From Arctopsyche grandis (lineage: Eukaryota; Arthropoda; Insecta; Trichoptera; Hydropsychidae): a stretch of 64,000 bases of DNA. This document shows, piece after piece, positions 14,232 through 30,050 of the stretch (positions within the stretch are counted from its first letter, which is position 1; the number at the start of each line of letters is the position of its first letter). The notes beneath the pieces were generated by a model. It was given only the letters and a program-made list of their open reading frames with translations, ran no database searches and was not told where the DNA came from. The position numbers were made by a program, and so were the translations under genes. Where the stretch lies: NCBI RefSeq assembly GCF_051622035.1, contig NC_135358.1:250501-314500 (forward strand). Reading direction: 5' to 3'.

Positions 14232-17200
14232 CACCGAAATCAAAGAATTCGACAATGCAAAAATATACACAAAACTCGCTAACCTCACCAAACCTAAACC
14301 AACCTAGCCTAACTATCACCGAAATCAGAGAATTCGACAATGCAAAAATATACACAAATCCCGCTTACCTCACCAAACCTAACCCAACCTAACCTAACCA
14401 TCACCGAAATCAAAGAATTCGACATTCCAAAAATATACACGAAACTCGCTCTTCTCACCAAACCTATTCCAACCTAACCTAACCAACACCGAAATCAAAG
14501 AATTCGACAGTGAAAAAATATACACAAAACTCGCTTACCTCACCAAACCGTACCCAACCTAGCCTAACTATCACCGAAATCAAAGAATTCGACATCGCAA
14601 AAATATACAATAAACCCGCTTACCTCACCAAACCTAACCCAACCTAACCTAACTATCACCGAAATCAAAGAATTCGGCATTGCAAAAATATACACGAAAC
14701 TCGCTCACCTCACCAAACCTAACTCAACCCAATCTAACCGACACCGAAATCAAAGAATTCGATATTGTTAGATTTTCACATAACTCGCTAACCTCACAAA
14801 ACCTAACCCAACCTAGCCTAACTTTCACCGAAATCAAAGAATTCGACATTGCAAAAATATACAAAAAATTCGCTAACCTCACCAATTCTAACCCAACCTT
14901 ACCTAACCATCACCGAAATCAAAGAATTCGACATTGCAAAAATATACACGAAACTCGCTTAACTCACCAAACCTAACCCAACCTAACCTATCTGTCACCG
15001 AAATCAAAGAATTCGACATTGCAAAAATATACACAAAACTCGCTTACCTCACCATACCTAACACAACCTAACCAATCCAAGACCGAAATCAAAGAATTCG
15101 AGATTGTAAGATTTTTACGACATTCGCTAACCCACCAAAGCCAACCCAACCTAACCTAACCATCACCGAAATCAAAGAATTCGAGATTTTTAAATTTAAA
15201 CAAAACTCGCTAACCTCACCAAACCTTATCCAACCTAACCTAACCATCACCGAATTCAAAGAATTCGAGATTCTAAGTTGTACACAAAACTCGTTAACAT
15301 CACCAAACCTAACCCGACCTACCTTAACCATCACCGAAATCAAAGAACTCGAGTTTTTAAGATTTACACAAAACTCGTTCACCTCACCAAACCTAACCCA
15401 ACCCAACCTTACCGTCACCGAAGTCAAAGAATTCGAAATTGCAAAAATATACACAAAACTCGCTTACCCCACCATACCTAACCCAACCTAACCTATTCAA
15501 CACCGAAATCAAAGAATTCGAGATTCTAAGATTTTCATGACATTCCCTAACCCACCAAAGCTAACCCAACCTAACCTAACCATCACCGAAATCAAAGAAT
15601 TCGAGATTTTAAAATATACACGAAACTCGCTAACCTCACCAAACCTTATCCAACCTAACCTAACCATCACCGAAATCAAAGAATTCGACAATTCAAAAAT
15701 ATACACAAAATCGCTAACCTCACCAAACCTAAACCAACCTAGCCTAACTTTCACCGAAATCAGAGAATTCGACAATGCAAAAATATACACAAATCCCGCT
15801 TTCCTCACCAAACCTAACCCAACCTAACCTAACCATCACCGAAATCAAAGAATTCGACATTCCAAAAATATACACTAAACTCGCTAACCTCACCAAACCT
15901 AATCCAACCTAACCTAACCATCACCGAAATGAAAGAATTCGAGATTGTAAGATTTACACAAAACTCGCTAACCTCACCAAACCTAACCCAACCCAACCTA
16001 ACCGTCACCGAAATCAAAGAATTCGACATTGCAAAAATATACACGAAACTCGCTAAACTCACCAAACCTAACCCAACCTAACCTAACCGTCACCGAAATC
16101 AAAGAAATCGACAATGCAAAAATATACACAAAACTCGCTAACCTCAACAAACCTAACCCAACCCAACCTAACCGTAACCGAAATTAAAGAATTCGACAAT
16201 GCAAAAATATACACAAATCTCGCTAACCTCACCAAACCTTTTCCAACCTTACCTAACCATCACCGAAATCAAAGAATTCGACATTGGAAAAATATACACA
16301 AAACTCGCTAACCTCACCAAACCTAACCCAACCCAACCTAACCGTCACCGATATCAAAGAATTCGAGATTGTTTGATTTTCACAAAAATTGCTAACCTCA
16401 CAAAACCTAACCCAACCCACCTTTACTCTAACCGAAATCAAAGATATCGACATTTTAAAAATATACACAAAACTCGCTAACCTCACCAAACCTAACCCAA
16501 CCTAGCCTTACTTTCTCCGAAATCAAAGAATTCGACAATGCAAAAACTTTCTCAAAAACCGCTTACCTCATTAAAAATAACCCAACCTAACCTAACCATC
16601 ACCGAAATCAAAGAATTCGACAATGCAAAAATATACACAAAACTCGCTAACCTCACCAAACCTAAACCAACCTAGCCTAACTATCACCGAAATCAGAGAA
16701 TTCGACAATGCAAAAATATACACAAATCCCGCTTACCTCACCAAACCTAACCCAACCTAACCTAACCATCACCGAAATCAAAGAATTCGACATTCCAAAA
16801 ATATACACGAAACTCGCTCTTCTCACCAAACCTAACCCAACCTAACCTAACCAACACCGAAATCAAAGAATTCGACAGTGAAAAAATATACACAAAACTC
16901 GCTTACCTCACCAAACCGTACCCAACCTAGCCTAACTATCACCGAAATCAAAGAATTCGACATCGCAAAAATATACAATAAACCCGCTTACCTCACCAAA
17001 CCTAACCCAACCTAACCTAACTATCACCGAAATCAAAGAATTCGGCATTGCAAAAATATACACGAAACTCGCTCACCTCACCAAACCTAACTCAACCCAA
17101 TCTAACCGACACCGAAATCAAAGAATTCGATATTGTTAGATTTTCACATAACTCGCTAACCTCACAAAACCTAACCCAACCTAGCCTAACTTTCACCGAA

Positions 17201-20200
17201 ATCAAAGAATTCGACATTGCAAAAATATACAAAAAATTCGCTAACCTCACCAATTCTAACCCAACCTTACCTAACCATCACCGAAATCAAAGAATTCGAC
17301 ATTGCAAAAATATACACGAAACTCGCTTAACTCACCAAACCTAACCCAACCTAACCTATCTGTCACCGAAATCAAAGAATTCGACATTGCAAAAATATAC
17401 ACAAAACTCGCTTACCTCACCATACCTAACACAACCTAACCAATCCAAGACCGAAATCAAAGAATTCGAGATTGTAAGATTTTTACGACATTCGCTAACC
17501 CACCAAAGCCAACCCAACCTAACCTAACCATCACCGAAATCAAAGAATTCGAGATTTTTAAATTTAAACAAAACTCGCTAACCTCACCAAACCTTATCCA
17601 ACCTAACCTAACCATCACCGAATTCAAAGAATTCGAGATTCTAAGTTGTACACAAAACTCGTTAACATCACCAAACCTAACCCGACCTACCTTAACCATC
17701 ACCGAAATCAAAGAACTCGAGTTTTTAAGATTTACACAAAACTCGTTCACCTCACCAAACCTAACCCAACCCAACCTTACCGTCACCGAAGTCAAAGAAT
17801 TCGAAATTGCAAAAATATACACAAAACTCGCTTACCCCACCATACCTAACCCAACCTAACCTATTCAACACCGAAATCAAAGAATTCGAGATTCTAAGAT
17901 TTTCATGACATTCCCTAACCCACCAAAGCTAACCCAACCTAACCTAACCATCACCGAAATCAAAGAATTCGAGATTTTAAAATATACACGAAACTCGCTA
18001 ACCTCACCAAACCTTATCCAACCTAACCTAACCATCACCGAAATCAAAGAATTCGACAATTCAAAAATATACACAAAATCGCTAACCTCACCAAACCTAA
18101 ACCAACCTAGCCTAACTTTCACCGAAATCAGAGAATTCGACAATGCAAAAATATACACAAATCCCGCTTTCCTCACCAAACCTAACCCAACCTAACCTAA
18201 CCATCACCGAAATCAAAGAATTCGACATTCCAAAAATATACACTAAACTCGCTAACCTCACCAAACCTAATCCAACCTAACCTAACCATCACCGAAATGA
18301 AAGAATTCGAGATTGTAAGATTTACACAAAACTCGCTAACCTCACCAAACCTAACCCAACCCAACCTAACCGTCACCGAAATCAAAGAATTCGACATTGC
18401 AAAAATATACACGAAACTCGCTAAACTCACCAAACCTAACCCAACCTAACCTAACCGTCACCGAAATCAAAGAAATCGACAATGCAAAAATATACACAAA
18501 ACTCGCTAACCTCAACAAACCTAACCCAACCCAACCTAACCGTAACCGAAATTAAAGAATTCGACAATGCAAAAATATACACAAATCTCGCTAACCTCAC
18601 CAAACCTTTTCCAACCTTACCTAACCATCACCGAAATCAAAGAATTCGACATTGGAAAAATATACACAAAACTCGCTAACCTCACCAAACCTAACCCAAC
18701 CCAACCTAACCGTCACCGATATCAAAGAATTCGAGATTGTTTGATTTTCACAAAAATTGCTAACCTCACAAAACCTAACCCAACCCACCTTTACTCTAAC
18801 CGAAATCAAAGATATCGACATTTTAAAAATATACACAAAACTCGCTAACCTCACCAAACCTAACCCAACCTAGCCTTACTTTCTCCGAAATCAAAGAATT
18901 CGACAATGCAAAAACTTTCTCAAAAACCGCTTACCTCATTAAAAATAACCCAACCTAACCTAACCATCACCGAAATCAAAGAATTCGACAATGCAAAAAT
19001 ATACACAAAACTCGCTAACCTCACCAAACCTAAACCAACCTAGCCTAACTATCACCGAAATCAGAGAATTCGACAATGCAAAAATATACACAAATCCCGC
19101 TTACCTCACCAAACCTAACCCAACCTAACCTAACCATCACCGAAATCAAAGAATTCGACATTCCAAAAATATACACGAAACTCGCTCTTCTCACCAAACC
19201 TAACCCAACCTAACCTAACCAACACCGAAATCAAAGAATTCGACAGTGAAAAAATATACACAAAACTCGCTTACCTCACCAAACCGTACCCAACCTAGCC
19301 TAACTATCACCGAAATCAAAGAATTCGACATCGCAAAAATATACAATAAACCCGCTTACCTCACCAAACCTAACCCAACCTAACCTAACTATCACCGAAA
19401 TCAAAGAATTCGGCATTGCAAAAATATACACGAAACTCGCTCACCTCACCAAACCTAACTCAACCCAATCTAACCGACACCGAAATCAAAGAATTCGATA
19501 TTGTTAGATTTTCACATAACTCGCTAACCTCACAAAACCTAACCCAACCTAGCCTAACTTTCACCGAAATCAAAGAATTCGACATTGCAAAAATATACAA
19601 AAAATTCGCTAACCTCACCAATTCTAACCCAACCTTACCTAACCATCACCGAAATCAAAGAATTCGACATTGCAAAAATATACACGAAACTCGCCTAACT
19701 CACCAAACCTAACCCAACCTAACCTATCTGTCACCGAAATCAAAGAATTCGACATTGCAAAAATATACACAAAACTCGCTTACCTCACCATACCTAACAC
19801 AACCTAACCAATCCAAGACCGAAATCAAAGAATTCGAGATTGTAAGATTTTTACGACATTCGCTAACCCACCAAAGCCAACCCAACCTAACCTAACCATC
19901 ACCGAAATCAAAGAATTCGAGATTTTTAAATTTAAACAAAACTCGCTAACCTCACCAAACCTTATCCAACCTAACCTAACCATCACCGAATTCAAAGAAT
20001 TCGAGATTCTAAGTTGTACACAAAACTCGTTAACATCACCAAACCTAACCCGACCTACCTTAACCATCACCGAAATCAAAGAACTCGAGTTTTTAAGATT
20101 TACACAAAACTCGTTCACCTCACCAAACCTAACCCAACCCAACCTTACCGTCACCGAAGTCAAAGAATTCGAAATTGCAAAAATATACACAAAACTCGCT

Positions 20201-23200
20201 TACCCCACCATACCTAACCCAACCTAACCTATTCAACACCGAAATCAAAGAATTCGAGATTCTAAGATTTTCATGACATTCCCTAACCCACCAAAGCTAA
20301 CCCAACCTAACCTAACCATCACCGAAATCAAAGAATTCGAGATTTTAAAATATACACGAAACTCGCTAACCTCACCAAACCTTATCCAACCTAACCTAAC
20401 CATCACCGAAATCAAAGAATTCGACAATTCAAAAATATACACAAAATCGCTAACCTCACCAAACCTAAACCAACCTAGCCTAACTTTCACCGAAATCAGA
20501 GAATTCGACAATGCAAAAATATACACAAATCCCGCTTTCCTCACCAAACCTAACCCAACCTAACCTAACCATCACCGAAATCAAAGAATTCGACATTCCA
20601 AAAATATACACTAAACTCGCTAACCTCACCAAACCTAATCCAACCTAACCTAACCATCACCGAAATGAAAGAATTCGAGATTGTAAGATTTACACAAAAC
20701 TCGCTAACCTCACCAAACCTAACCCAACCCAACCTAACCGTCACCGAAATCAAAGAATTCGACATTGCAAAAATATACACGAAACTCGCTAAACTCACCA
20801 AACCTAACCCAACCTAGCGTAACTATCACCTAAATCAAAGAATTCGACAATGCAAAAATATACACAAAACTCGCTAACCTCAAAAAACCTAACGCAACCC
20901 AACCTAACCGTCACCGAAATTAAAGAATTTGACATTGCAAAAATATACACAAATCTCGCTAACCTCACCAAACCTAACCCTACCTTATATAACCATCACC
21001 GAAATCAAAGAATTCGACATTGGAAAAATATACACAAAACTCGCTAACCTCACCAAACCTAACCCAACCCAACCTAACCGTCACCGAAATCAAAGAATTC
21101 GAGACTGTAAGATTTTCACAAAAATTGCTAACCTCACAAAACCTAACCCAACCCACCTTTACTCTTACCGAAATCAAAGATATCGACATTTTAAAAATAT
21201 ACACAAAACTCGCTAACCTCACCAAACCTAACCCAACCTAGCCTAACTTTCTCCGAAATCAAAGATTTCGACAATGCAAAAACTTTCACAAAACCCGCTT
21301 ACCTCATTAAAACTAACCCAACCTAACCTAACCATCACCGAATTCATAGAATTCGACAATTCAAAAATATACACAAAACTCGCTAACCTCACCAAACCTA
21401 AACCAACCTAGCCTAACTATCACCGAAATCAGAGAATTCGACAATGCAAAAATATACACAAATCCCGCTTTCCTCACCAAACCTAACCCAACCTAACCTA
21501 ACCATCACCGAAATCAAAGAATTCGACATTCCAAAAATATACACGAAACTCGCTCTCCTCACTAAACCTAACCCAACCTAACCTTACCAACACCGAAATC
21601 AAAGAATTCGACAATGAAAAAATATACACAAAACTCGCTTACCTCACCAAACCGTACCCAACCTAGCCTAACTATCACCGAAATCAAAGAATTCGACATC
21701 GCAAAAATATACAATAAACCCGCTTACCTCACCAAACCTAACCCAACCTAACCTAACCATCACCGAAATTAAAGAATTCGATATTGTTAGATTTTCACAT
21801 AACTCGCTTACCTCACAAAACCTAACCCAACCTAGCCTAACTTTCACCGAAATCAAAGAATTCGACATTGCAAAAATATACAAAAAATTCGCTAACCTCA
21901 CCAATTCCAACCCAACCTTACCTAACCATCACCTAAATCAAAGAATTCGACATTGCAAAAATATACACGAAACTCGCTTAACTCACCAAACCTAACCCAA
22001 CCTAACTTAACCATCACCGAAATCAAAGAACTCGAGTTGTTAAGATTTACACAAAACTCGCTAACCTCACCAAACCTAACCCAACCTAACCTAACCATCA
22101 CCGAAATCAAAGAATTCGAGATTTTAAAATATACACTAAACTCGCTAACCTCACCAAATCTAATCCAACCTAACCTAACCATCACCGAAATGAAAGAATT
22201 CGAGATTGTAAGATTTACACAAAACTCACTAACCTCACCAAACCTAACCCAACCCAACCTAACCGTCACCGAAATCAAAGAATTCGACATTGCAAAAATA
22301 TACACGAAACTCGCTAAACTCACCAAACCTAACCCAACCTAACCTAACCGTCACCGAAATCAAAGAAATCGACAATGCAAAAATATACATAATACTCGCT
22401 AACCTCACCAAACCTAAACCAACCTAGCGTAACTATCACCGAAATCAAAGAATTCGACAATGCAAAAATATACACAAAACTCGCTAACCTCAAAAAACCT
22501 AACCCAACCCAACCTAACCGTCACCGAAATTAAAGAATTTGACATTGCAAAAATATACACAAATCTCGCTAACCTCACCAAACCTAACCCAACCTTACCT
22601 AACCATCACCGAAATCAAAGAATTCGACATTGGAAAAATATACACAAAACTCGCTAACCTCACCAAACCTAACCCAACCCAACCTAACCGTCACCGAAAT
22701 CAAAGAATTCGAGACTGTAAGATTTTCACAAAAATTGCTAACCTCACAAAACCTCACCCAACCCACCTTTACTCTTACCGAAATCAAAGATATCGACATT
22801 TTAAAAATATACACAAAACTCGCTAACCTCACCAAACCTAACCCAACCTAGCCTAACTTTCTCCGAAATCAAAGAATTCGACAATGCAAAAACTTTCACA
22901 AAACCCGCTTACCTCAATAAAACTAACCCAACCTAACCTAACCATCACCGAAATCAAAGAATTCGACAATTCAAAAATATACACAAAACTCGCTAACCTC
23001 ACCAAACCTAAACCAACCTAGCCTAACTATCACCGAAATCAGAGAATTCGACAATGCAAAAATATACACAAATCCCGCTTTCCTCACCAAACCTAACCCA
23101 ACCTAACCTAACCATCACCGAAATCAAAGAATTCGACATTCCAAAAATATACACGAAACTCGCTCTCCTCACTAAACCTAACCCAACCTAACCTAACCAA

Positions 23201-24641
23201 CACCGAAATCAAAGAATTCGACAATGAAAAAATATTCACAAAACTCGCTTACCTCACCAAACCGTACCCAACCTAGCCTAACTATCACCGAAATCAAAGA
23301 ATTCGACATCGCAAAAATATACAATAAACCCGCTTACCTCACCAAACCTAACCCAACCTAACCTAACCATCACCGAAATTAAAGAATTCGATATTGTTAG
23401 ATTTTCACATAACTCGCTAACCTCACAAAACCTAACCCAACCTAGCCTAACTTTCACCGAAATTAAAGAATTTGACATTGCAAAAATATACAAAAAATTC
23501 GCTAACCTCACCAATTCCAACCCAACCTTACCTAACCATCACCTAAATCAAAGAACTCGACATTGCAAAAATATACACGAAACTCGCTTAACTCACCAAA
23601 CCTAACCCAACCTAACTTAACCATCACCGAAATCAAAGAACTCGAGTTGTTAAGATTTACACAAAACTCGCTAACCTCACCAAACCTAACCCAACCTAAC
23701 CTAACCATCACCGAAATCAAAGAATTCGAGATTTTAAAATAGACACTAAACTCGCTAACCTCATCAAATCTAATCCAACCTAACCTAACCATCACCGAAA
23801 TGAAAGAATTCGAGATTGTAAGATTTACACAAAACTCGCTAACCTCACCAAACCTAACCCAACCCAACCTAACCGTCACCGAAATCAAAGAATTCGACAT
23901 TGCAAAAATATACACGAAACTCGCTAAACTCACCAAACCTAACCCAACTTAACCTAACCGTCACCGAAATCAAGGAAATCGACAATGCAAAAATATACAC
24001 AATACTCGCTAACCTCACCAAACCTAACCCAACCTAGCGTAACTATCACCGAAATCAAAGAATTCGACAATGCAAAAATATACACAAAACTCGCTAACCT
24101 CAAAAAACCTAACCCAACCCAACCTAACCGTCACCGAAATTAAAGAATTTGACATTGCAAAAATATACACAAATCTCGCTAACCTCACCAAACCTAACCC
24201 AACCTTACCTAACCATCACCGAAATCAAAGAATTCGACATTGGAAAAATATACACAAAACTCGCTAACCTCACCAAACCTAACCCAACCTAGCCTAACTT
24301 TCTCCGAAATCAAAGAATTTGACAATGCAAAAACTTTCACAAAACCCGCTTACCTCATTAAAACTAACCCAACCTAACCTAACCATCACCGAAATCAAAG
24401 AATTCGACAATTCAAAAATATACACAAAACTCGCTAACCTCACCAAACCTAAACCAACCTAGCCTAACTATCACCGAAATCAGAGAATTCGACAATGCAA
24501 AAATATACACAAATCCCGCTTTCCTCACCAAACCTAACCCAACCTAACCTAACCATCACCGAAATCAAAGAATTCGACATTCCAAAAATATACACGAAAC
24601 TCGCTCTCCTCAACAAACCTAACCCAACCTAAACTAACCAA
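14232..24641. repeat. 10,410-bp super-repeat, copy 2 (within satellite A)
   Basis: This is the second tandem copy, nearly identical to the block at 3822-14231. The left junction falls near 14231-14258, where the sequence switches from the context also seen at 24641-24668 to the context seen at 3822-3848. Resemblance at the +10,410 offset ends after about 24641. That is the pattern expected from one unequal exchange between out-of-register monomers. Confidence 0.88.
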
Positions 24642-26399
24642 CACCGAAATCAAAGAATTCGACAATGAAAAAATATACACAAAACTCGCTTACCTCAACA
24701 AACCGTACCCAACCTAGCCTAACTATCACCGAAATCAAAGAATTCGACATCGCAAAAATATACAATAAACCCGCTTACCTCACCAAACCTAACCCAACCT
24801 AACCTAACCATCACCGAAATCAAAGAATTCGGCATTGCAAAAATATACACGAAACTCGCTCACCTCACCAAACCTAACTCAACCCAACCTAACCGACACC
24901 GAAATCAAAGAATTCGATATTGTTAGATTTTCACATAACTCGCTAACCTCACAAAACCTAACCCAACCTAGCCTAACTTTCACCGAAATCAAAGAATTCG
25001 ACATTGCAAAAATATACAAAAAATTCGCTTACCTCACCAATTCTAACCTAACCTTACCTAACCATCACCGAAATCAAAGAATTCGACATTGCTAAAATAT
25101 ACACGAAACTCGCTTAACTCACCAAACCTAACCCAACCTAACCTATTTGTCACCGAAATCAAAGAATTCGACATTGCAAAAATATACACAAAACTCGCTT
25201 ACCTCACCATACCAAACCCAACCTAACCTATCCAAGACCGAAATCAAAGAATTCGAGATTGTAAGTTTTTCACGACATTCGCTAACCCACCAAAGCTAAC
25301 CCAACCTAACCTAACTATCACCGAAATCAAAGAATTCGAGATTTTTAAATTTAAACAAAACTCGCTTACCTCACCAAAACTAACCAAACCTAACCTTACC
25401 ATCACCGAAATCAAAGAATTCGAGATTTTAAATATACACGAAACTCGCTTACCTCACCTAACCTAATCCAACCTAACCTAACCATCACCGAAATCAAAGA
25501 ATTCGAGATTTTAAAATATACACTAAACTCGCTAACCTCACCAAACCTAATCCAACCTAACCTAACCATCACCGAAATGAAAGAATTCGAGATTGTAAGA
25601 TTTACACAAAACTCGCTTACCTCAACAAACCTAACCCAAACTAACCTAACCATCACCGAAATCAAAGAATTCGGCATTGCAAAAATATACACGAAACTCG
25701 CTCACCTCACCAAACCTAACTCAACCCAACCTAACCGACACCGAAATCAAAGAATTCGGGATTGTTAGATTTTCACATAACTCGCTTACCTCACAAAACC
25801 TAACCTAACCATCACCGAAATCAAAGAATTCGAGATTTTTAAATTTAAACAAAACTAGCTAACCTCACCAAACCTAACCCAACCTAACCTAACCATCACC
25901 GAAATCAAAGAATTCGAGATTTTAAAATATACACTACACTCGCTAACCTCACCAAACCTAATCCAACCTAACCTAACCCAACCTAACCTAACCATCACCG
26001 AAATCAAAGAATTCGATATTGTTAGATTTTCACATAACTCGCTAACCTCACAAAACCTAACCCAACCTAGCCTAACTTTCACCGAAATCAAAGAATTCGA
26101 CATTGCAAAAATATACAAAAAATTCGCTAACCTCACCAATTCTAACCCAAACTTACCTAACCATCACCTATTTCAAAGAATTCGACATTGCAAAAATATA
26201 CACGGAACTCGCTTAACTCACCAAACCTAATCCAACCTAACCTAACCATCACCGAAATGAAAGAATTCGAGATTGTATGATTTACACAAAACTCGCGAAC
26301 CTCACCAAACCTAACCCAACCCAACCTAACCGTCACCGAAATCAAAGAATTCGACATTGCAAAAATATACACGAAACTCGCTAAACTCACCAAACCTAA

Positions 26400-29300
26400 C
26401 CCAACCTAACCTAACCGTCACCGAAATCAAAGAAATCGACAATGCAAAAATATACACAATACTCGCTAACCTCACCAAACCTAACCCAACCTAGCGTAAC
26501 TATCACCGAAATCAAAGAATTCGACAATGCAAAAATATACACAAAACTCGCTAACCTCAACAAACCTAACCCAACCCAACCTAACCGTCACCGAAATTAA
26601 AGAATTCGACAATGCAAAAATATACACAAATCTCGCTAACCTCACCAAACCTAACCCAACTTTACCTAACCATCACCGAAATCAAAGAATTCGACATTGG
26701 AAAAATATACACAAAACTCGCTTACCTCACCAAACCTAACCCAACCCAACCTACCCGTCACCGAAATCAAAGAATTCGAGATTGTAAGATTTTCACAAAA
26801 ATTGCTAACCTCACCAAACCTAACCCAACCTAGCCTAACTTTCTCCGAAATCAAAGAATTCGAAAATGCAAAAACTTTCACAAAACCCGCTTACCTCATT
26901 AAAACTAACCCAACCTAACCTAACCATCACCGAAATCAAAGAATTCGACAATGCAAAAATATACACAAAACTCGCTAACCTCACCAAACCTAAACCAACC
27001 TAGCCTAACTATCACCGAAATCAGAGAATTCGACAATGCAAAAATATACACAAATCCCGCTTACCTCACCAAACCTAACCCAACCTAACCTAACCATCAC
27101 CGAAATCAAAGAATTCGACATTCCAAAAATATACACGAAACTCGCTGTCCTCACTAAACCTAACCCAACCTAACCTTACCAACACCGAAATCAAAGAATT
27201 CGACAATGAAAAAATATACACCAAACTCGCTTACCTCACAAAACTTAACCCAACCTAGCCTAACTTTCACCGAAATCAAAGAATTCGACAATGCAAAAAT
27301 ATACACAATACCCGCTTACCTCACCAAACCTAAACCAACCTAACCTAACCAACACTGTAATCAAAGAATTCGACAATGCAAAAATATACACAAAACTCGC
27401 TTACCTCACCAAACCTAACCCAACCTAGCCTAACTATCACCGAAATCAAAGAATTCGACATCGCAAAAATATACACAAAACCCGCTAACCTCACCAAACC
27501 TAACCCAACCTTACCTAAGCATCACCGAAATCAAAGAATTCGACATTGCAAAAATATACACGAAACTCGCTCACCTCACCAAACCTAACTCAACCCAACC
27601 TAACCGACACCGAAATCAAAGAATTCGATATTGTTCGATTTTCGCATAACTCGCTAACCTCACAAAACCTAACCCAACCTAGCCAAACTTTCACCGAAAT
27701 CAAAGAATTCGACATTGCAAAAATAAACAAAAAATTCGCTAACCTCACCAAACCTAACCCAACCTACCCTGACTATCACCGAAATCAAAGAATTCGACAA
27801 CGCAAAAATATACACAAAACTCGCTTTCCTCACTAAACCTAACCCAACCTAGCCTTACTTTTACCGAAATCACAGAATTCGACATAGCAGAACAATAAAA
27901 AAAAACTCGCTTACCTCACCAAACCTAACCCACCCTAGCCTTACTATCACCAAAATCAAAGAATTAAACATTGCAAAAATATACACAAAACTCGCTTTCC
28001 TCACCAAACCTAACCCAACCTTGCCTTACTTTTACCGAAATCGAAGAATTTGACATTGCAGAAATATAAAAAAAACTCGATTACCTCACCAAACCTAACC
28101 CAACCTAGCCTAACTATCACCGAAATCAAAGAATTCGACATTGCGTAAATATACACAAAACTCGCTTACCTCACCAAACCTAACCCAACCTAGCCTAACT
28201 TTTACCGAAATCAAAGAATTCGACATAGCAGAACAATAAAAAAAAAACTCGCTTACCTCACCAAACCTAACCCAACCTAACCTAACCGTCACCGAAATCA
28301 AAGAAATCGACAATGCAAAAATATACACAATACTCGCTAACCTCACCAAACCTAACCCAACCTAGCGTAACTATCACCGAAATCAAAGAATTCGACAATG
28401 CAAAAATATACACAAAACTCGCTAACCTCAACAAACCTAACCCAACCCAACCTAACCGTCACCGAAATTAAAGAATTCGACAATGCAAAAATATACACAA
28501 ATCTCGCTAACCTCACCAAACCTAACCCAACCCAACCTAACCGTCACCGAAATCAAAGAATTCGAGATTGTAAGATTTTCACAAAAATTGCTAACCTCAC
28601 AAAACCTAACCCAACCTACCTTTACTCTTACCGAAATCAAAGATATCGACATTTTAAAAATATACACAAAACTCGCTAACCTCACCAAACCTAACCCAAC
28701 CTAGCCTAACTTTCTCCGAAATCAAAGAATTCGAAAATGCAAAAACTTTCACAAAACCCGCTTACCTCATTAAAACTAACCCAACCTAACCTAACCATCA
28801 CCGAAATCAAAGAGTTCGACAATGCAAAAATATACACAAATCCCGCTTACCTCACCAAACCTAACCCAACCTAACCTAACCATCACCGAAATCAAAGAAT
28901 TCGACATTCCAAAAATATACACGAAACTCGCTGTCCTCACTAAACCTAACCCAACCTAACCTAACCAACACCGAAATCAAAGAATTCGACAATGAAAAAA
29001 TATACACAAAACTCGCTTACCTCACAAAACTTAACCCAACCTAGCCTAACTTTCACCGAAATCAAAGAATTCGACAATGCAAAAATATACACAATACCCG
29101 CTTACCTCACCAAACCTAACCCAACCTAACCTAACCATCACTGAAATCAAAGAATTCGACAATGCAAAAATATACACAAAACTCGCTTACCTCACCAAAC
29201 CTAACCCAACCTAGCCTAACTATCACCGAAATCAAAGAATTCGACATCGCAAAAATATACACAAAACCCGCTTACCTCACCAAACCTAACCCAACTTTAC

Positions 29301-30050
29301 CTAAGCATCACCAAAATCAAAGAATTCGACATTGCAAAAATATACTCGAAACTCGCTCACCTCACCAAACCTAACTCAACCCAACCTAACCGACACCGAA
29401 ATCAAAGAATTCGATATTGTTAGATTTTCGCATAACTCGCTAACCTCTCAAAACCTAACCCAACCTAGCCAAACTTTCACCGAAATCAAAGAATTCGACA
29501 TTGCAAAAATAAACAAAAAATTCGCTAACCTCACCAAACCTAACCCAACCTACCCTGACTATCACCGAAATCAAAGAATTCGACAACGCAAAAATATACA
29601 CAAAACTCGTTTTCCTCACTAAACCTAACCCAACCTAGCCTTACTTTTACCGAAATCACAGAATTCGACATAGCAGAACAATAAAAAAAAACTCGCTTAC
29701 CTCACCAAACCTAACCCACCCTAGCCTTACTATCACCAAAATCAAAGAATTAAACATTGCAAAAATATACACAAAACTCGCTTTCCCCCCCAAACCTAAC
29801 CCAACCTTGCCTTACTTTTACCGAAATCGAAGAATTTGACATTGCAGAAATATAAAAAAAACTCGATTACCTCACCAAACCTAACCCAACCTAGCCTAAC
29901 TATCACCGAAATCAAAGAATTCGACATTGCAAAAATATACACAAAACTCGCTTACCTCACCAAACCTAACCCAACCTAGCCTAACTTTCACCGAAATCAA
30001 AGAATTCGACATAGCAGAACAATAAAAAAAAACTCGCTCACCTCACCAAA
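26400..30050. repeat. Diverged duplication of about 1.8 kb in satellite A
   Basis: The segment beginning near 26400 recurs from about 28266. Landmarks 27376/29162 and 27546/29332 are 1786 bp apart, whereas 26527/28398 are 1871 bp apart. The two copies therefore differ by one gained or lost monomer of about 85 bp. Point differences are more frequent than in the 10.4-kb repeats, so this duplication is older. Confidence 0.75.
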
